From assembly GCF_003589595.1 (NCBI RefSeq), contig NW_020654422.1, positions 289,637-353,636 on the forward strand: a stretch of DNA of 64,000 nt. Direction: 5' to 3'. The notes beneath the pieces are model-generated. The model did not search any database, had not been told where the DNA came from, and saw only the letters and a list, made by a program, of their open reading frames with translations. This document shows, one piece after another, positions 33,014 through 43,440 of the stretch. Made by a program: the position numbers and the translations under genes. The stretch is from Hyposmocoma kahamanoa (Eukaryota; Arthropoda; Insecta; Lepidoptera; Cosmopterigidae). Each line of letters begins with the position of its first letter. Positions within the stretch are counted from its first letter, which is position 1.

Positions 33014-34428
33014 ATAGAAACGTTATTAGTAAACATGTTAAACAGTGATGAACAGTGAGAAAACTGAATAAAAACGAAAAAAAATTTGATGACTTTTTTT
33101 GATATTGATATTTGGATACGTCTCTAATACAAACACATAGCACGACAAGTACCGGCACGCTATGATCACATGAATAAAGAAAAGGAATAAGATGGCCGTG
33201 TTGACAGATTACAATAGTGAGGTCAAATCTCAACTCATTATCCGAAAAAATCTAATCAAATGAGAGTCGCATATATAAATACATAGATTTATAACTATAT
33301 TGCAAGGGGTAGCTGATTAAAAAGCTTAACGAAAATTAAAATGTTTACTTAATAGCTTTGACGCGAGTTTGCCGGAGGTAGAAGTTGTGCTGGACAGCGA
33401 TCCTATTAAGTGACGACCGTATTAAATAGAGATTTATTTTTTTTAAATACACAACTTGGCATTTATTTTCGAAAAATAAATGCCAAGTTGTGTCGTAAAA
33501 TTACACATTCCATAAATTTACAACAAATATACAAAAATTTAAAACTGCAAGTCACTATTGAAAACTCCTTCAACGTAGATTATGAATTAATACGAAACTT
33601 GATGAGCGGACAAACGTTAAAACGGCATCATAACATGGTACTTTAGTGGCAAAATGCTACTTTTGTTGTTCCAACATGTTTTACAAATACCAAGATAATT
33701 ACATGGTTTATTTATGTAGATCATTATCACTTCGGACCCTGCTAAAGAACGATAAACACAAATCCGAGATTATCCCCTTCGGGAGGACACTTAATAAGTA
33801 GCAAGAAGTCGTATAACAGTAAATTTTTCTTCCTAAAATAGTGAACGGTAGTACAGACTCTGCTTTATTATTACAATTAATTAAGTTTAATATTCCTAAA
33901 ATCTCCTCCCGTACCAAAAATACATTTTTGTTGCCCTTGTTCTACGAATTACGCCAAAAACACATTTATTCGCCCCTCGTCTAAGTACTATAATGAGAAG
34001 TTGAAAGACAACGACACGTTTTTGTTATCATTGACGAATTACAAGAAAAAAATTGGAAATATTATATTTAACAGAGGACCCCGTGAATAAACTAAAACCT
34101 CTGTGACAGGTTTAATTAATTACTAAGTATCTACAATATATTGTCTTATTTGTTTTGTGTATGTGTATTTCAGATAGGTGTCTATTGTACAAACTCATAT
34201 TTTGTAATACTTGTACTATTTAATGGAACAACCTGGTTTGTTAGTAAGTTAATATATTGCTTGTAAGATGTGTATAAGAATGTATGATTTCCTTAATAAA
34301 TACATAAATAAATAAACAGTTTAACGTGTGCGGTACAATAGTGAATTTAGAAGTACAAATATGACTTTTTTATATTTATTGGACACCAAGATATTTACGA
34401 CAATGATTTTTTTTTAAATACTAGTTTG
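33014..34428. other. Non-coding AT-rich stretch
   Basis: No exon or listed repeat was recognised, apart from a perfect palindrome at 33449-33493. Confidence 0.4.
33449..33493. repeat. Perfect palindrome, about 20-base arms
   Basis: ACACAACTTGGCATTTATTT is followed after a few bases by AAATAAATGCCAAGTTGTGT. The arms are perfect and no related repeat was noticed nearby. Confidence 0.9.
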
Positions 34429-34429
34429 T

Positions 34430-34714
34430 TAAGCTGCTAATAGATTGCTTCCACGACCACGACTGCATGAAGTTGATAACGACTTCACACATTAGCTGCA
34501 TGCAGTCGATCTCGGCTGCATGAAGTTGGTTATACTGCCTGCAGTTAATGTCGTTATCAACTTCAAGCAGTCGAGTTTTTGGTTAATGACTTCACGTATT
34601 AACTGCATGCAGTCAATACCGATCAGTTAATGCGTGACGTAATCAATTTCATATAGCCGCGATCAAGATTTCACGCATTAACACGCAAACCGCAGTTAAT
34701 CTGTTAGCAGCTTT
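34430..34714. mobile_element. 285-bp element with AAGCTGCTAAYAGATT termini
   Basis: The left end TAAGCTGCTAATAGATTGC is matched by the inverse of the right end, GATTAACAGATTAGCAGC-like (AATCTGTTAGCAGCTTTA in the plus sense). The interior has repeated GCATGCAGTCGAT, GCATGAAGTTG and ACTGCATGCAGTC blocks. No coding content. Confidence 0.72.
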
Positions 34715-34727
34715 ATCATTATTGATA

Positions 34728-34970
34728 CTAAGATCGAACAACACAATGAAAAATTCCTCCGGTCTGACTAGAACTAGCGTCTGTTGGCACACCGGGGACC
34801 CTTCTCTTACCAAGTAAGCTATAAACTGAGTCAGCAGGTCTTGCAAATATTTCTCTATATGCTTGTTGCAGATCTTTGTATTGGGTTGAAATGGCTATTT
34901 TGCCATCAGCAGGTACTTTTACTGCTGACAAGAGATGTCGCTATATTAATTGCAATATTTATTTTATTAA
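34728..34970 (-). mobile_element. Variant SINE with tRNA-like head
   Basis: It shares AGATCGAACAACACAATGAA (tail) and GACAAGAGATGTCGCTATAT (body) with family C. The tRNA-like part, GTTGGCACACCGGGGACCCT, differs and resembles the variant at 48950-49075. Confidence 0.55.
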
Positions 34971-36100
34971 ATACCATGATGACATAGATTTAATATTAGA
35001 TACATGAAAGCCTTAGTGTGGCAACAGACGTTGGTTCAAATTCAGTTATATACAAGGAATTTTTCTTTGCGTAGTTCGATTCATTATTATAATGTAAGGA
35101 CAACATAGAATTCTATATAGTAGGTATTTTGGTTTCATATTCTGAACTTCCCTTAAAGTAGCCAGTTAAGAATTTAAGACCTTTACATATACAACCATAT
35201 TTGTCAGTGGTTAATTCCCAAAGGTCAATATTATAACCTAAATTTCAAGTAATATATGCAAAGTCGATAATACCTCCCTCTGAAATTCCGGAATGATTAA
35301 AAACAACTGAAAATTATAAAAAAATATTCCTAAAATAATAATATATGTTATAGCAAAATAAAGTATGTCATTTCATATTTTGTGTTCACAAAATTTACTA
35401 TAAAGTATTTTGCTCATACACTTAATTTTAAGGAGCCTTGAGATAATTAAGTTCAACGAGTTAAGGTTGAAATTCTAGATAATAAGATTTGACTGACTTA
35501 GAGCTGATCTGACGATGGAAATGGCAGGCAGATTAGATGAATCACTCAACATTGTACTTTGTCCACTGCTACTTTGATTTATTTAAACGATTTGTTTTGA
35601 CGAGGTTTTCCATAATATACGTTTCAGTTATTGTTGAGAAGATCGTGGTAACGAACACAGCGAAAGCGGATAAGCAAACTCTTGATGCTCTGGCCACACA
35701 GAAGCAGTCGCGAATGCGTTCCGGACGTGCGAATTTTTGTAATGTATGAATTCATATAAACTTTGTCAGCCACGCTGAAACGCATAGCGGTCGCGCGGCG
35801 GGGCTACGCGGTCTGGGGCCAATTGCTGTGACAAAAAGGGCGCCCGGGAGCAGGGCGGACCCGGGGCGAACGCGGGGCTTTAGCGGGCTTCAACGTTGTA
35901 TTTTTTTACAACTCTTGAGTGTATTTTTATTCTATTCCGCTGCAAACTAGGCTTGGGACTGCTGTGGTGGCACGCCCCGGTATTCATTCTTTACCCGCAG
36001 GTTCGCCCTCGGACCGCTTTTCCCACTATACCGTCTCTGTGTGGCCTGAGTTTGAGTTCGTTTTTTTTTTTCATATAAAAAAGTTATGATTATTATTCCT
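34971..36100. other. Intronic stretch with a GC-rich patch
   Basis: 35770-35890 is strongly GC-rich (GCGGTCGCGCGGCGGGGCTA; CGCCCGGGAGCAGGGCGGAC). No coding pattern is seen, and the patch could be a remnant of a GC-rich transposable element. Confidence 0.4.
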
Positions 36101-36107
36101 TACATAC

Positions 36108-36184
36108 CTTTGACATAATTTTCTGGCAGCACGACTCTAGGCTTTAAAGTGTGGTTCCGTTTGGATACAACGTCATTGCATAAC
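36108..36184 (-). CDS. Cys-loop anion-channel subunit, most N-terminal exon identified
   Basis: This 77-base exon encodes 25 complete residues: LCNDVVSKRNHTLKPRVV, then LPENYVK. An N-H-T glycosylation sequon is present. It leads straight into the KEMRPP segment of the next exon, with a shared split glutamate codon. The acceptor is gttttcag, with AG at 36186-36185, and the donor is GTATGT starting at 36107. It must be preceded by an exon ending with two bases of a codon. No such exon with a signal peptide could be identified, so the start codon and promoter are unassigned. A fold-back pair of tRNA-derived SINEs starts about 90 bases upstream in the preceding intron. Confidence 0.9.
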
Positions 36185-36274
36185 CTGAAAACAAAAACAA
36201 ATGTGTTTATTTAAAATTTTTATGGAACTGATATTCAATTATTTTTTTATGACATTACTCCACTAGTTTATTGC

Positions 36275-36460
36275 AATTATTAATACAAAGATCGAACACT
36301 CAGAAAAAATTCCTTCGATCCGGCCGGATTCGAACCGACTTCTTCTAGCATATCGTGCGTGACGCTATACCAACTAAGCCACGGAACGAACACAGTACGG
36401 TATGCTAGAAGACGTCGGTTCGAATCCGGCTGGATCGAAGGAATTTCACATAAAATAATT
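36275..36460. mobile_element. Head-to-head pair of tRNA-derived SINEs forming a fold-back
   Basis: The left copy is inverted (CCTTCGATCCGGCCGGATTC, ACCAACTAAGCCACGGAACG). The right copy is direct (CACAGTACGGTATGCTAGAA, GTCGGTTCGAATCCGGCTGG). Their tRNA-like parts are inverse complements separated by about 40 bases, so the RNA would fold into a long hairpin. It starts 90 bases upstream of the acceptor of exon 36108-36184. Confidence 0.85.
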
Positions 36461-36479
36461 GAATATTAATTCATTAAAA

Positions 36480-36735
36480 AATTTAAAATACAGTGAATAG
36501 CGACATCTTTCGCCAGGGCAGGGTAGGTGAACTGGGTGATAAAACTTTCATAGATTTCTCACAGATGGTGCTACGACTAAAAAGTCGTTGAAAAACCAAA
36601 ATATAAAAACGCGACAACAAAATTCGTGAGGTCCGCTGGTTCGTCTGGCCGGGTATACTAGAAAACGTCGATTCGAATCCGGCCGGATCGATTTTTTTCG
36701 AGTTGAGTGTTCGATATTTGTATTAATAATTGTAA
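36480..36735 (+). mobile_element. SINE family C, copy with shortened head
   Basis: The body GCGACATCTTTCGCCAGGGC and GATGGTGCTACGACTAAAAA is followed by CCGCTGGTTCGTCTGGCCGG and GATTCGAATCCGGCCGGATC. Part of the A-box region is deleted. Confidence 0.8.
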
Positions 36736-36989
36736 CAGATTGTGTTTATTTCTATGTATATGGTACAATTCACACCCTTAGTGATAATGCCAAATGACAA
36801 CTTTTCAGGAGATAGGCTTACAGATTCTGCGAACAAAATCTGTTAATAACTTTTTACTGTTGATTGTACATAAAGTATGTTTCATACACGATTAAGTCCC
36901 GATTTGTCAATGTATTCACACATACCGTACTAATTACAGACAAAAAGAGTTTGTGGGGCATGCAAGCAATAATTTTAACATTTTATGTA

Positions 36990-37285
36990 ATAATTTTGAG
37001 CGAGCAATGATCGGCATTGTAGAAGAACGAAAGTCACCGATATAGCTCTAGCAAGTTGAAGTGGCAGTGGGCAGGTCACAAAGCTCGTAGAACTGATGGC
37101 CATTGGGGCAGAAAGGTTCTTGAATGGAGACCACGAACCGGGAGGCGTTCAATGGGACGGCCCCCTACAGATAGACGGACGACCTGGTAAAGGCGGCGGG
37201 TAACCGAAGTATGCACGTCGCGTCCGATCGGCTAGTGTGGTAATCTTTTGGGACGTTTTTTTTTCTGATATGATGATGATGTAAT
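36990..37285 (+). pseudogene. RTE-type non-LTR retrotransposon, C-terminal end
   Basis: Plus-strand frames read RNERVTDIALASCKWQWAGH then KVLEWRPRTGRRSMGRPPTD. This is the standard end of RTE endonuclease/reverse-transcriptase ORFs: KWQWAGH, then LEWRPRTGxRxxGRPPxRW. A stop and frameshift occur around PTDRRTTW. The 3' end is the short repeat GATATGATGATGATG, the usual RTE tail. A family E MITE begins 13 bases later. Confidence 0.9.
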
Positions 37286-37297
37286 TCTTTTGATCTC

Positions 37298-37580
37298 ATT
37301 GACTTACAATTATATGGACGTCGGGTCCGCGCTGAAAAGTGTCCGAACTTATAGGGCGTTAAAATTGTATACAGAGCGTCATTCACGCTTTAGTCCTCGT
37401 TTGTTTCTTCTGACAGCGAAGCAAGCAAAATTAGACAGTACTGCGATGACATTACTATTTAAATTCAACGTTTTAGCTTTTTCATATTCCTTTACATGTC
37501 ACTACGTTTAAATATGTTAACTTGGGACTTTTTTCGTGGTTTTTGTACTAGACCCGTCGTCCATTTATTTGTAAGTCAAT
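37298..37580 (-). mobile_element. MITE family E, copy 3
   Basis: It begins ATTGACTTACAATTATATGG and ends CCATTTATTTGTAAGTCAAT. It is in the opposite orientation to the copies at 1170 and 8704. The ORFs at 37165-37386 and 37290-37511 lie in it and are not genes. Confidence 0.88.
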
Positions 37581-37724
37581 ATTTGATCTAGATCTTTTCA
37601 ATACCAGTGTGATTTCGGCAAGGTGAGTACTAAGATTTTTTGCCTTGTAGTGAGGCCTGCAGCTGTGGTTGTCTTTTTATGTTTTACGTAATAAATTATG
37701 TTTTATGTAAGTAATAAATAATAA

Positions 37725-37765
37725 TAATAACGTACACACTCAACATAGCCCTGCACTAGGTGTGC
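37725..37765 (-). mobile_element. SINE family B, 3' fragment
   Basis: ATAACGTACACACTCAACAT and AGCCCTGCACTAGG match the inverse of the family B 3' end. Confidence 0.7.
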
Positions 37766-39208
37766 ACGACGGTGGATGGTGCGACAATATCTGTAACTCT
37801 GATACGAATCACAAACATGTGCCGCTATGCCGCTTTCACCAGACCGTGCCTATACGCAGGACCGTTCGCCCGTACTCGCGTGTATGTGACACGTGGAACG
37901 CTACTGAATCCGGCCTCTAGCGTCTATAGGTGCCGGTATCCACGAGTCACCCTTACCGGTGGTATTATTAAAACTCGATAACCAGAAAAATAAGTCACTA
38001 TATTCTCGAACATAGAAACACAGTTGCAGTACAGCCTTAGAATTTAAGTAAATCAACTTATGTAATAGTAGCAACAATTAAAAGTCTTCAATTAATCACA
38101 GTCCAAAATGGCACTAATTTACTGTATCTAGTCACTATACTGTACTAAGTCACTAAAATCCCTGTTATTTACACTTCACTGATTTACCTTTTCTTCTTTT
38201 CAAGCCACGCCGAATGAGCCCTATACACGTTGGTGCTCGCCTTCACTCGGCTAGCTAGGCGAGCGACACCGAGCGGAGGCAAAGCAAGGCAAATAGGCTG
38301 TCTGCACGTAGGCATTGGCCTTCACTCGCCTGGGCTCGGCCAACATGTATCGCGGGCTTAACAGCGTTTACAAAGTACATTTGGGCGTTCTGTTCAGTGG
38401 CACAGTAGCAAGCGTGCACACTCGTTCATTTGTCGTATTTAAATCCGTTAAGGCGTTTTCGATAAAGCATTTCAACATTGGAGCGTTTTCGCATTTCGAC
38501 AAGTATATATAAGTGGTGGCATATAAAAGGTGACACTTCTGTTCATCGACTGTAACGTCGTAACTAAAGAATATTAATAGTATAAAATTGTATAGAGCAG
38601 GAAATAAGCAATTGCTGGACAAGTATGACTTTGATAATTTCAAAATACGGTTGATAATTTATCTCCTTCAAATAATAAATTTAAAAATATATTTGCTTTG
38701 TATAGCTTCAACAAAAGAATTGCTTGTATTGTCAGTGCCAATTTAATAAGCGAATACAAGATGAATTACGTTACACTTATTTTCGCGTTACAAAGCGAAT
38801 ACCTTTGGCAGATACAGTCAGCGTTGGTATTGAATAATTCATAAAAATGATTTTGAGAAGTGCTTGGCAGATGCCTGTTCATCTGCCAAGCACAGAATAC
38901 AAAAAATTTAATAATGATTTATTACCATTCCTTGACTCTGGATAAATAAAATGTAAGCCTAAGCTGAGACTTATTAATTGACTTCGACTAAGAAGATTTC
39001 TACTAAAGAAGATTTCCCGTATTTACATAACGAACTTTGCCTAAGTTTAAGCAAGAAAGTAATTAAACTTTGAGTTTACTTCGTTTTTTTTTGCTTGAAC
39101 CTGTGACGATGCTGGCCCCCTACATAAGCATCTTATTTTCTGGTTCCTGGCCACTTATTTTAATAATTTTGGATCATTCTTTAATTCTCTTTTCTTTCAC
39201 TATTCTTA
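37766..39208. other. Unassigned stretch with a GC-richer patch
   Basis: 38205-38350 contains repeated CTTCACTCG and GGCGAGCGACACC blocks and may be a decayed element. No gene was recognised. Confidence 0.4.
38861..38892. repeat. Perfect short palindrome
   Basis: TGCTTGGCAGAT, 8 bases, then ATCTGCCAAGCA. Confidence 0.85.
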
Positions 39209-39548
39209 TGGCCTATTTACACGGGGTTAGTTGACGAGCCATTTCAAGTCAAGATATTAAGTCAATCTAGTGAAAAGTGCAAAATTTGCGACGTCCATCT
39301 ACACTACAGCCAGATTACAATAAGTTTTTGTACCTAACGGCAAGGCAAATTACGGAGTGGCTCAGGATACAAGTTCACACGTGTGGTAGGGGAAATATTG
39401 GCTCGAAAAAAAGAAAACGTTCTAATTTTGTGGATTCTCTTTTTCATTGGTCTGGAGAGACTCCATAATGGATTGTCTCTATTTACACGACGCCAATAAT
39501 GGCTTGACTTAATTGAATAGCTCATCGATTGGCCTGTGTAAACGGTCC
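39209..39548. mobile_element. 340-bp element with imperfect 45-base inverted ends
   Basis: The left end contains GGCCTATTTACACGGGGTTA and GAGCCATTTCAAGTCAAG. The right end contains CTTGACTTAATTGAATAGCT and GGCCTGTGTAAACGGTCC, the inverse with mismatches. The interior is non-coding. Confidence 0.65.
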
Positions 39549-39549
39549 T

Positions 39550-39830
39550 TTGTGCTGGTTTCCCACGGCCCGTGAATTCAACGGTCGCACCATGCCACGT
39601 CTGCCATTTGTATGGGCAAGCTCGCGCCGCAGGCGAGTCCAGGTGGCCATGGGCCAGCGCATGTTGCGCGAATTTTGGTGTGTGTCGAGTTGAATCAGAT
39701 TTGACCTGCCATCCAAAAATATCATGTATGCTATTTCTGCAGCCATTTGTGTACAGTGGATACAAGTAACTGGACAAAAGAACCAGAATAAAAGACGCCA
39801 ATGACTGTTATCATTCAACAAGAGCAGTTC
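39550..39830. repeat. GC-rich unclassified sequence sharing a motif with the next element
   Basis: It contains GTTTCCCACGGCCCGTGAAT, the inverse of CACGGGCCGTGGAAAAC at 40097, and the repeated GGCCATGGGCC and CTCGCGCCGCAGGCGAG blocks. A 155-codon minus-strand ORF runs through it but has no domain that I know and reads through repetitive DNA. Confidence 0.45.
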
Positions 39831-39940
39831 GAGATAAATTCTTAAAATTTTATTGAACTGTAGGTATATAGTTTAACTTACCGATTCATACTAATCGTTC
39901 AAATTAACGTTGTCGAATAAGGAATAATCGTAAAATACAC

Positions 39941-40135
39941 ACGTGCTCTCGCGTCGCGACAAGTTGCCAACACGCGGCGGACCCGACGGGCCTGCACGGG
40001 CATGGGGACGCGGTCAGGCGGCCCCATTGCGGCCCCATTGCGGCCCCCTCCCCACGGCGCGTTGGTACGAGCTCGCACGGCGCGACACGCGTGTCCACGG
40101 GCCGTGGAAAACTCTTGTCACGAGAGCACGTGCCC
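39941..40135. mobile_element. GC-rich 190-bp inverted-repeat element
   Basis: It starts CACACGTGCTCTCGCGTC and ends CTTGTCACGAGAGCACGTGC, the inverse. The middle holds direct GCGGCCCCATT repeats (three in a row, the last altered) and the palindromic GGCGCGACACGCGTGTC. Overlapping ORFs here are compositional artefacts. Confidence 0.7.
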
Positions 40136-40801
40136 ATAAATCACAAATCACCTCCCCTTATTGTAAAACTTCATGTCCATTACTATTTAATAAATAATAA
40201 ATAAATAAAATTAATAAATAAAATTGTTTATTCAGTAACATAATGTACAGAGAAAACTAAAGACTACGTATGCGATTTAATGTAAAACTAACACATGTAT
40301 CTGAACTAGGAAATTCCTGTATTTCAGGTAAAAAGTACTACTAATTATAAAACGTGGAATTTAAAGATATATTATATATATATATAGAAAAAAAATATTA
40401 AAATTATATAGCTGTAAAGACGGTTTTAGGCCTACCTTTTCCTTTTTTTTAATCACCTACAATGAATCTTAAGGAACGAGCCTTAGGCATTCTCATTTCT
40501 TTTAGGTTAGGTTCCAAACTTAGGTAAAGTTCGTTTTTTAAGTGAAAAAAATTTGCCTAGAACGCCATTTTTCTTTAATCAAAGTTGCTTTTTAAATTTC
40601 AGCCTTAGAAAATATAAAGCTTATTAACAAATATTTAGCAATATTCTAAGAGATTCAACAACTCGAAAGTTTTTATTAATACCCGTTAATAAAATACCCG
40701 TATATAAATTTTCCATAGTTAAGAATACTAATAAAACTGTTTCATTATATCGCTGAAACTCCACCTGTCAGGGTTTTGAAGCTCCATCTTGCATTTACAG
40801 C
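40136..40801. other. Non-coding AT-rich stretch
   Basis: Nothing was recognised. AATAAATAAAATTGTTTATT near 40205 resembles a degraded retroposon end. Confidence 0.4.
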
Positions 40802-41116
40802 TTTTTTTAACCGACAAAAAAAGGAGGAGGTTCTCAATTCGACTGTATGTTTTTTTTGTATGTATGTTACGCGATAACTCCCGTATTTGGAAACCGATTT
40901 TCATGATTCTTTTTATTCGAAAGAGGGTACCTCCATAGTGGTCCATTTAATTTTGAAGAAAATCATCCACCTCCAAGGGTGGCTGTTCACGCATGATGAT
41001 TAATTTTTATAAATAGCAATTAAGTTTTATTATAAAGAGCAATTATTTAAATGGTTGATTTTGCTATTCTCCAATTCAAGGCATTTTTCTCTCAATATAC
41101 TTTGAGTACTGAGAAC
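40802..41116 (+). mobile_element. MITE family D, 5' two thirds
   Basis: It starts TTTTTTTAACCGACAAAAAA and follows the family through GGGTACCTCCATAGTGGTCC and CTCAATATACTTTGAGTACT, then stops abruptly after GAGAAC, where mariner sequence begins. Confidence 0.87.
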
Positions 41117-42065
41117 TGGCTCATAAGGTCAACGTTGTTCACCTTCAAAAGTTCATTTGTCTGTCTAGCCGTGTGAGAACAGGCATTATCGTGGTGCAAG
41201 ATGATATGGCGTTTACGGTTACTTTTACGGAATTTGTTAATAACTTCCGGCAAACAAACGGTCGTGTACCAATCACTATACACGGTACAACGATTCTCCA
41301 AAGCAACAGTAGCCACGTGGTAGTTTTATTAAAAAAAGAAGCAATCATCCGCTTAGAGTCACTTTGCACGCGCGCCCCTTTGGTTGGTTTTGGCTCATCT
41401 CGAAAGACCCATACGCTCGATTGCTGCTTTGTTTTGGAATCTTAACTATAAATCCATGTTTCGTCACCTGTTTGACTCTTTGTCCCACACCAAATTTGAC
41501 GTCCCTTCGTTGAACCTGGTAAGCATGGCATTGCACCAAGTGATGTGATCCGTTTTTTGAGCCTCAGTGAAATTGTGTGGTATTCACCGAGAGTAAAGCT
41601 TTTTCATACCCAAATGTTTGTGTAGTATTGATTGTATTTGACTCATGTCTATGCCTAAAGTTGCCCGAATTTCATGGTATGTCACATGCCTCTCTGTTTT
41701 GACCATACGGCGCACAGCATCGATGTTATTGTTGTTCACTGCAGTGGAAGGGCGACCGTCACGAAACTCGTCAATGAGATTCACACGACCGCGTTTGAAT
41801 TCTGCAAACCAGCTATAAAATATAGTCGTATTGCATGGTGCTTCATCGCCAAAAGCAGTTTGAAGCCGAGCTTAAAGTCGTAGAAAATCATACTACGAAA
41901 ATTTTCTCGAGTTAAATCCATAGATATAGAAAAACGGGGAGGTTTGGTATGGGGGCGTGGGTCGTGTCGCCTCGATATGATCATTTTGATCATATCGAGG
42001 TGACACGCAATACACCTTGTAAAAATTGGAGTGAAAACAAAAATTTTAAAACCAGTGAGATAACA
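41117..42065 (-). pseudogene. Mariner-type transposase, multiply broken
   Basis: Minus-strand fragments line up in the order of a mariner transposase. MIFYDFKLGFK (about 41880) opens it, after which VNLIDEFRDGRPSTAVNN and HVTYHEIRATLGIDMSQIQS form the helix-turn-helix part (41600-41780). GFIVKIPKQSSNRAYGSF (41400-41460) covers the catalytic centre. ENRCTVYSDWYTTVCLPEV and RHIILHHDNACSHTARQT (41150-41300) carry the HHDNA motif. At least three frameshifts separate these pieces, and the third catalytic block at the C-terminus is missing because the sequence meets a MITE at 41116. It is non-functional. Confidence 0.93.
41963..42007. repeat. Palindrome, 21-base arms
   Basis: CGTGTCGCCTCGATATGATC is followed by its inverse GATCATATCGAGGTGACACG with a 3- to 5-base loop and one mismatch. 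It lies beside the 5' end of the mariner remnant. Confidence 0.9.
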
Positions 42066-42249
42066 TTCCACCGGCTATTTGCATTTTTAGTTACTATTTC
42101 TACTATTATTCAATGTTTTCTTTTTGTCTCCATAGAAATTTCTAGACTCCAATATAGTGATGTTAATTTACGATGACAGATGTTTATCGACAATAAATCT
42201 TTACTGAAATGTTTGAATTTCTTACTGTGATCTTTGTAATAGGGACTTT

Positions 42250-42291
42250 ACCCTAAAATGTCGAAGCGTTTTCGCTTCGATATTTTAGGGT
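42250..42291. repeat. Palindrome, 18-base arms
   Basis: ACCCTAAAATGTCGAAGCG and CGCTTCGATATTTTAGGGT with a short TTT loop. Confidence 0.88.
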
Positions 42292-43050
42292 ATTCACGTT
42301 AAATTGATTTCTTTTATTTCATTATTATTGTTATTACTAAACCTTTTATTTCGAGTAACTTTAACACAATTCAAGGTTTGGATAACCGTTTCAATTTCAT
42401 GTCAATTTGTATGTTGCTGTTGCTTGAAGGTAAATGTATTTGTATTTTATGTTTTAGATAATTTAGATATTTAAATTCCATTATACTCGTAGAATAAACA
42501 TAGAGTATTTTTAATTTTTAAATTTTTCCAATGAGTTCAAAATAAAAGAAGGTTGGATTAAAGCTGCAGGAAAATCGAAAGATTGGTTTTCTTATTACTA
42601 TTTCTTACTATGTTTAAATTTCCATAGCAAATGCAAACCATTTAAGAAATAAATAAAATGAAATCGTCTTTATTTTACATGTGTATGCAAAATAAATTAG
42701 AAACAATTATAGAAAATTACATTAATCCTTCATAAAAAACAACATAATTTAATTTATTAAATTCGTAGGTGGTTCGAGTTTACTCTTGACAGTGACAGCT
42801 TCACCAACCCGTGGTTAATATGTAATGGAAAACTGACACTGGTAACGATCGCCATATTTTTATATTATTCTTATAAAATAGACACTGGCCCAAGCCTAGT
42901 GGCCGCCATTAAGAAAATAACAATAATTTACATTAATATATCAATTAATATTACACCTGTACCAGTGTAGGTATAGTATGAAAAATGGAATACTTTTTTA
43001 ATATTAGAAACAACCGCATGGTTTCTAACTGTCGATTAGAGGACCACATC
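42292..43050. other. Non-coding AT-rich stretch
   Basis: No coding pattern or listed repeat was recognised. Confidence 0.4.
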
Positions 43051-43059
43051 CCTCGTTGA

Positions 43060-43440
43060 ATAGCGTCAGTTTAAGGTTAATAAGGTTAACAATTCACGGA
43101 GCGGTTTCCATTCGCGCTCGCCGGTGCTGCTAGACAGCGGTTTTATTTCAATACTCACGACCCAGCAAATTTGCACGGGACGTAGCCGCCGCGGTTGCGA
43201 GCATGAAACCGTTGCGATTGCGGAACGGACTGCGAAGTTAGTGGGAGTTAATCGCAAGTCGCGCGGTTAACAGAGAACTCATCCCGCGAGCGCCTGCACC
43301 ACATTGCGCTTGAACCGATCGCTAAAGTGCGCGGGCGACGATTACCGCCAAGCGCGCAGGTGATCGCGTCCTGCGCGGTTCTACTAGTACCCCGCCGCGG
43401 TAACCGCGAGCAACCGTCACCACTACAGGCGTAAAACGCG
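43060..43440. repeat. CpG-rich island with repeated CGCGGTT / AACCGCG motifs
   Basis: In an otherwise AT-rich region this 380-base stretch is rich in CG and holds AAGTCGCGCGGTTAACAGAG, CCTGCGCGGTTCTACTAG and CCGCCGCGGTAACCGCGAGC. Motifs occur in both orientations. No ORF with family similarity is present. It could be a GC-rich MITE or a promoter-type island, and I cannot choose between these. Confidence 0.45.

Noticed and set aside
39334..39801. 155-codon minus ORF with a hydrophobic start
   Set aside because: It crosses two different GC-rich repeats, has no recognisable domain, and its start is not followed by a plausible mature protein or a splice link.
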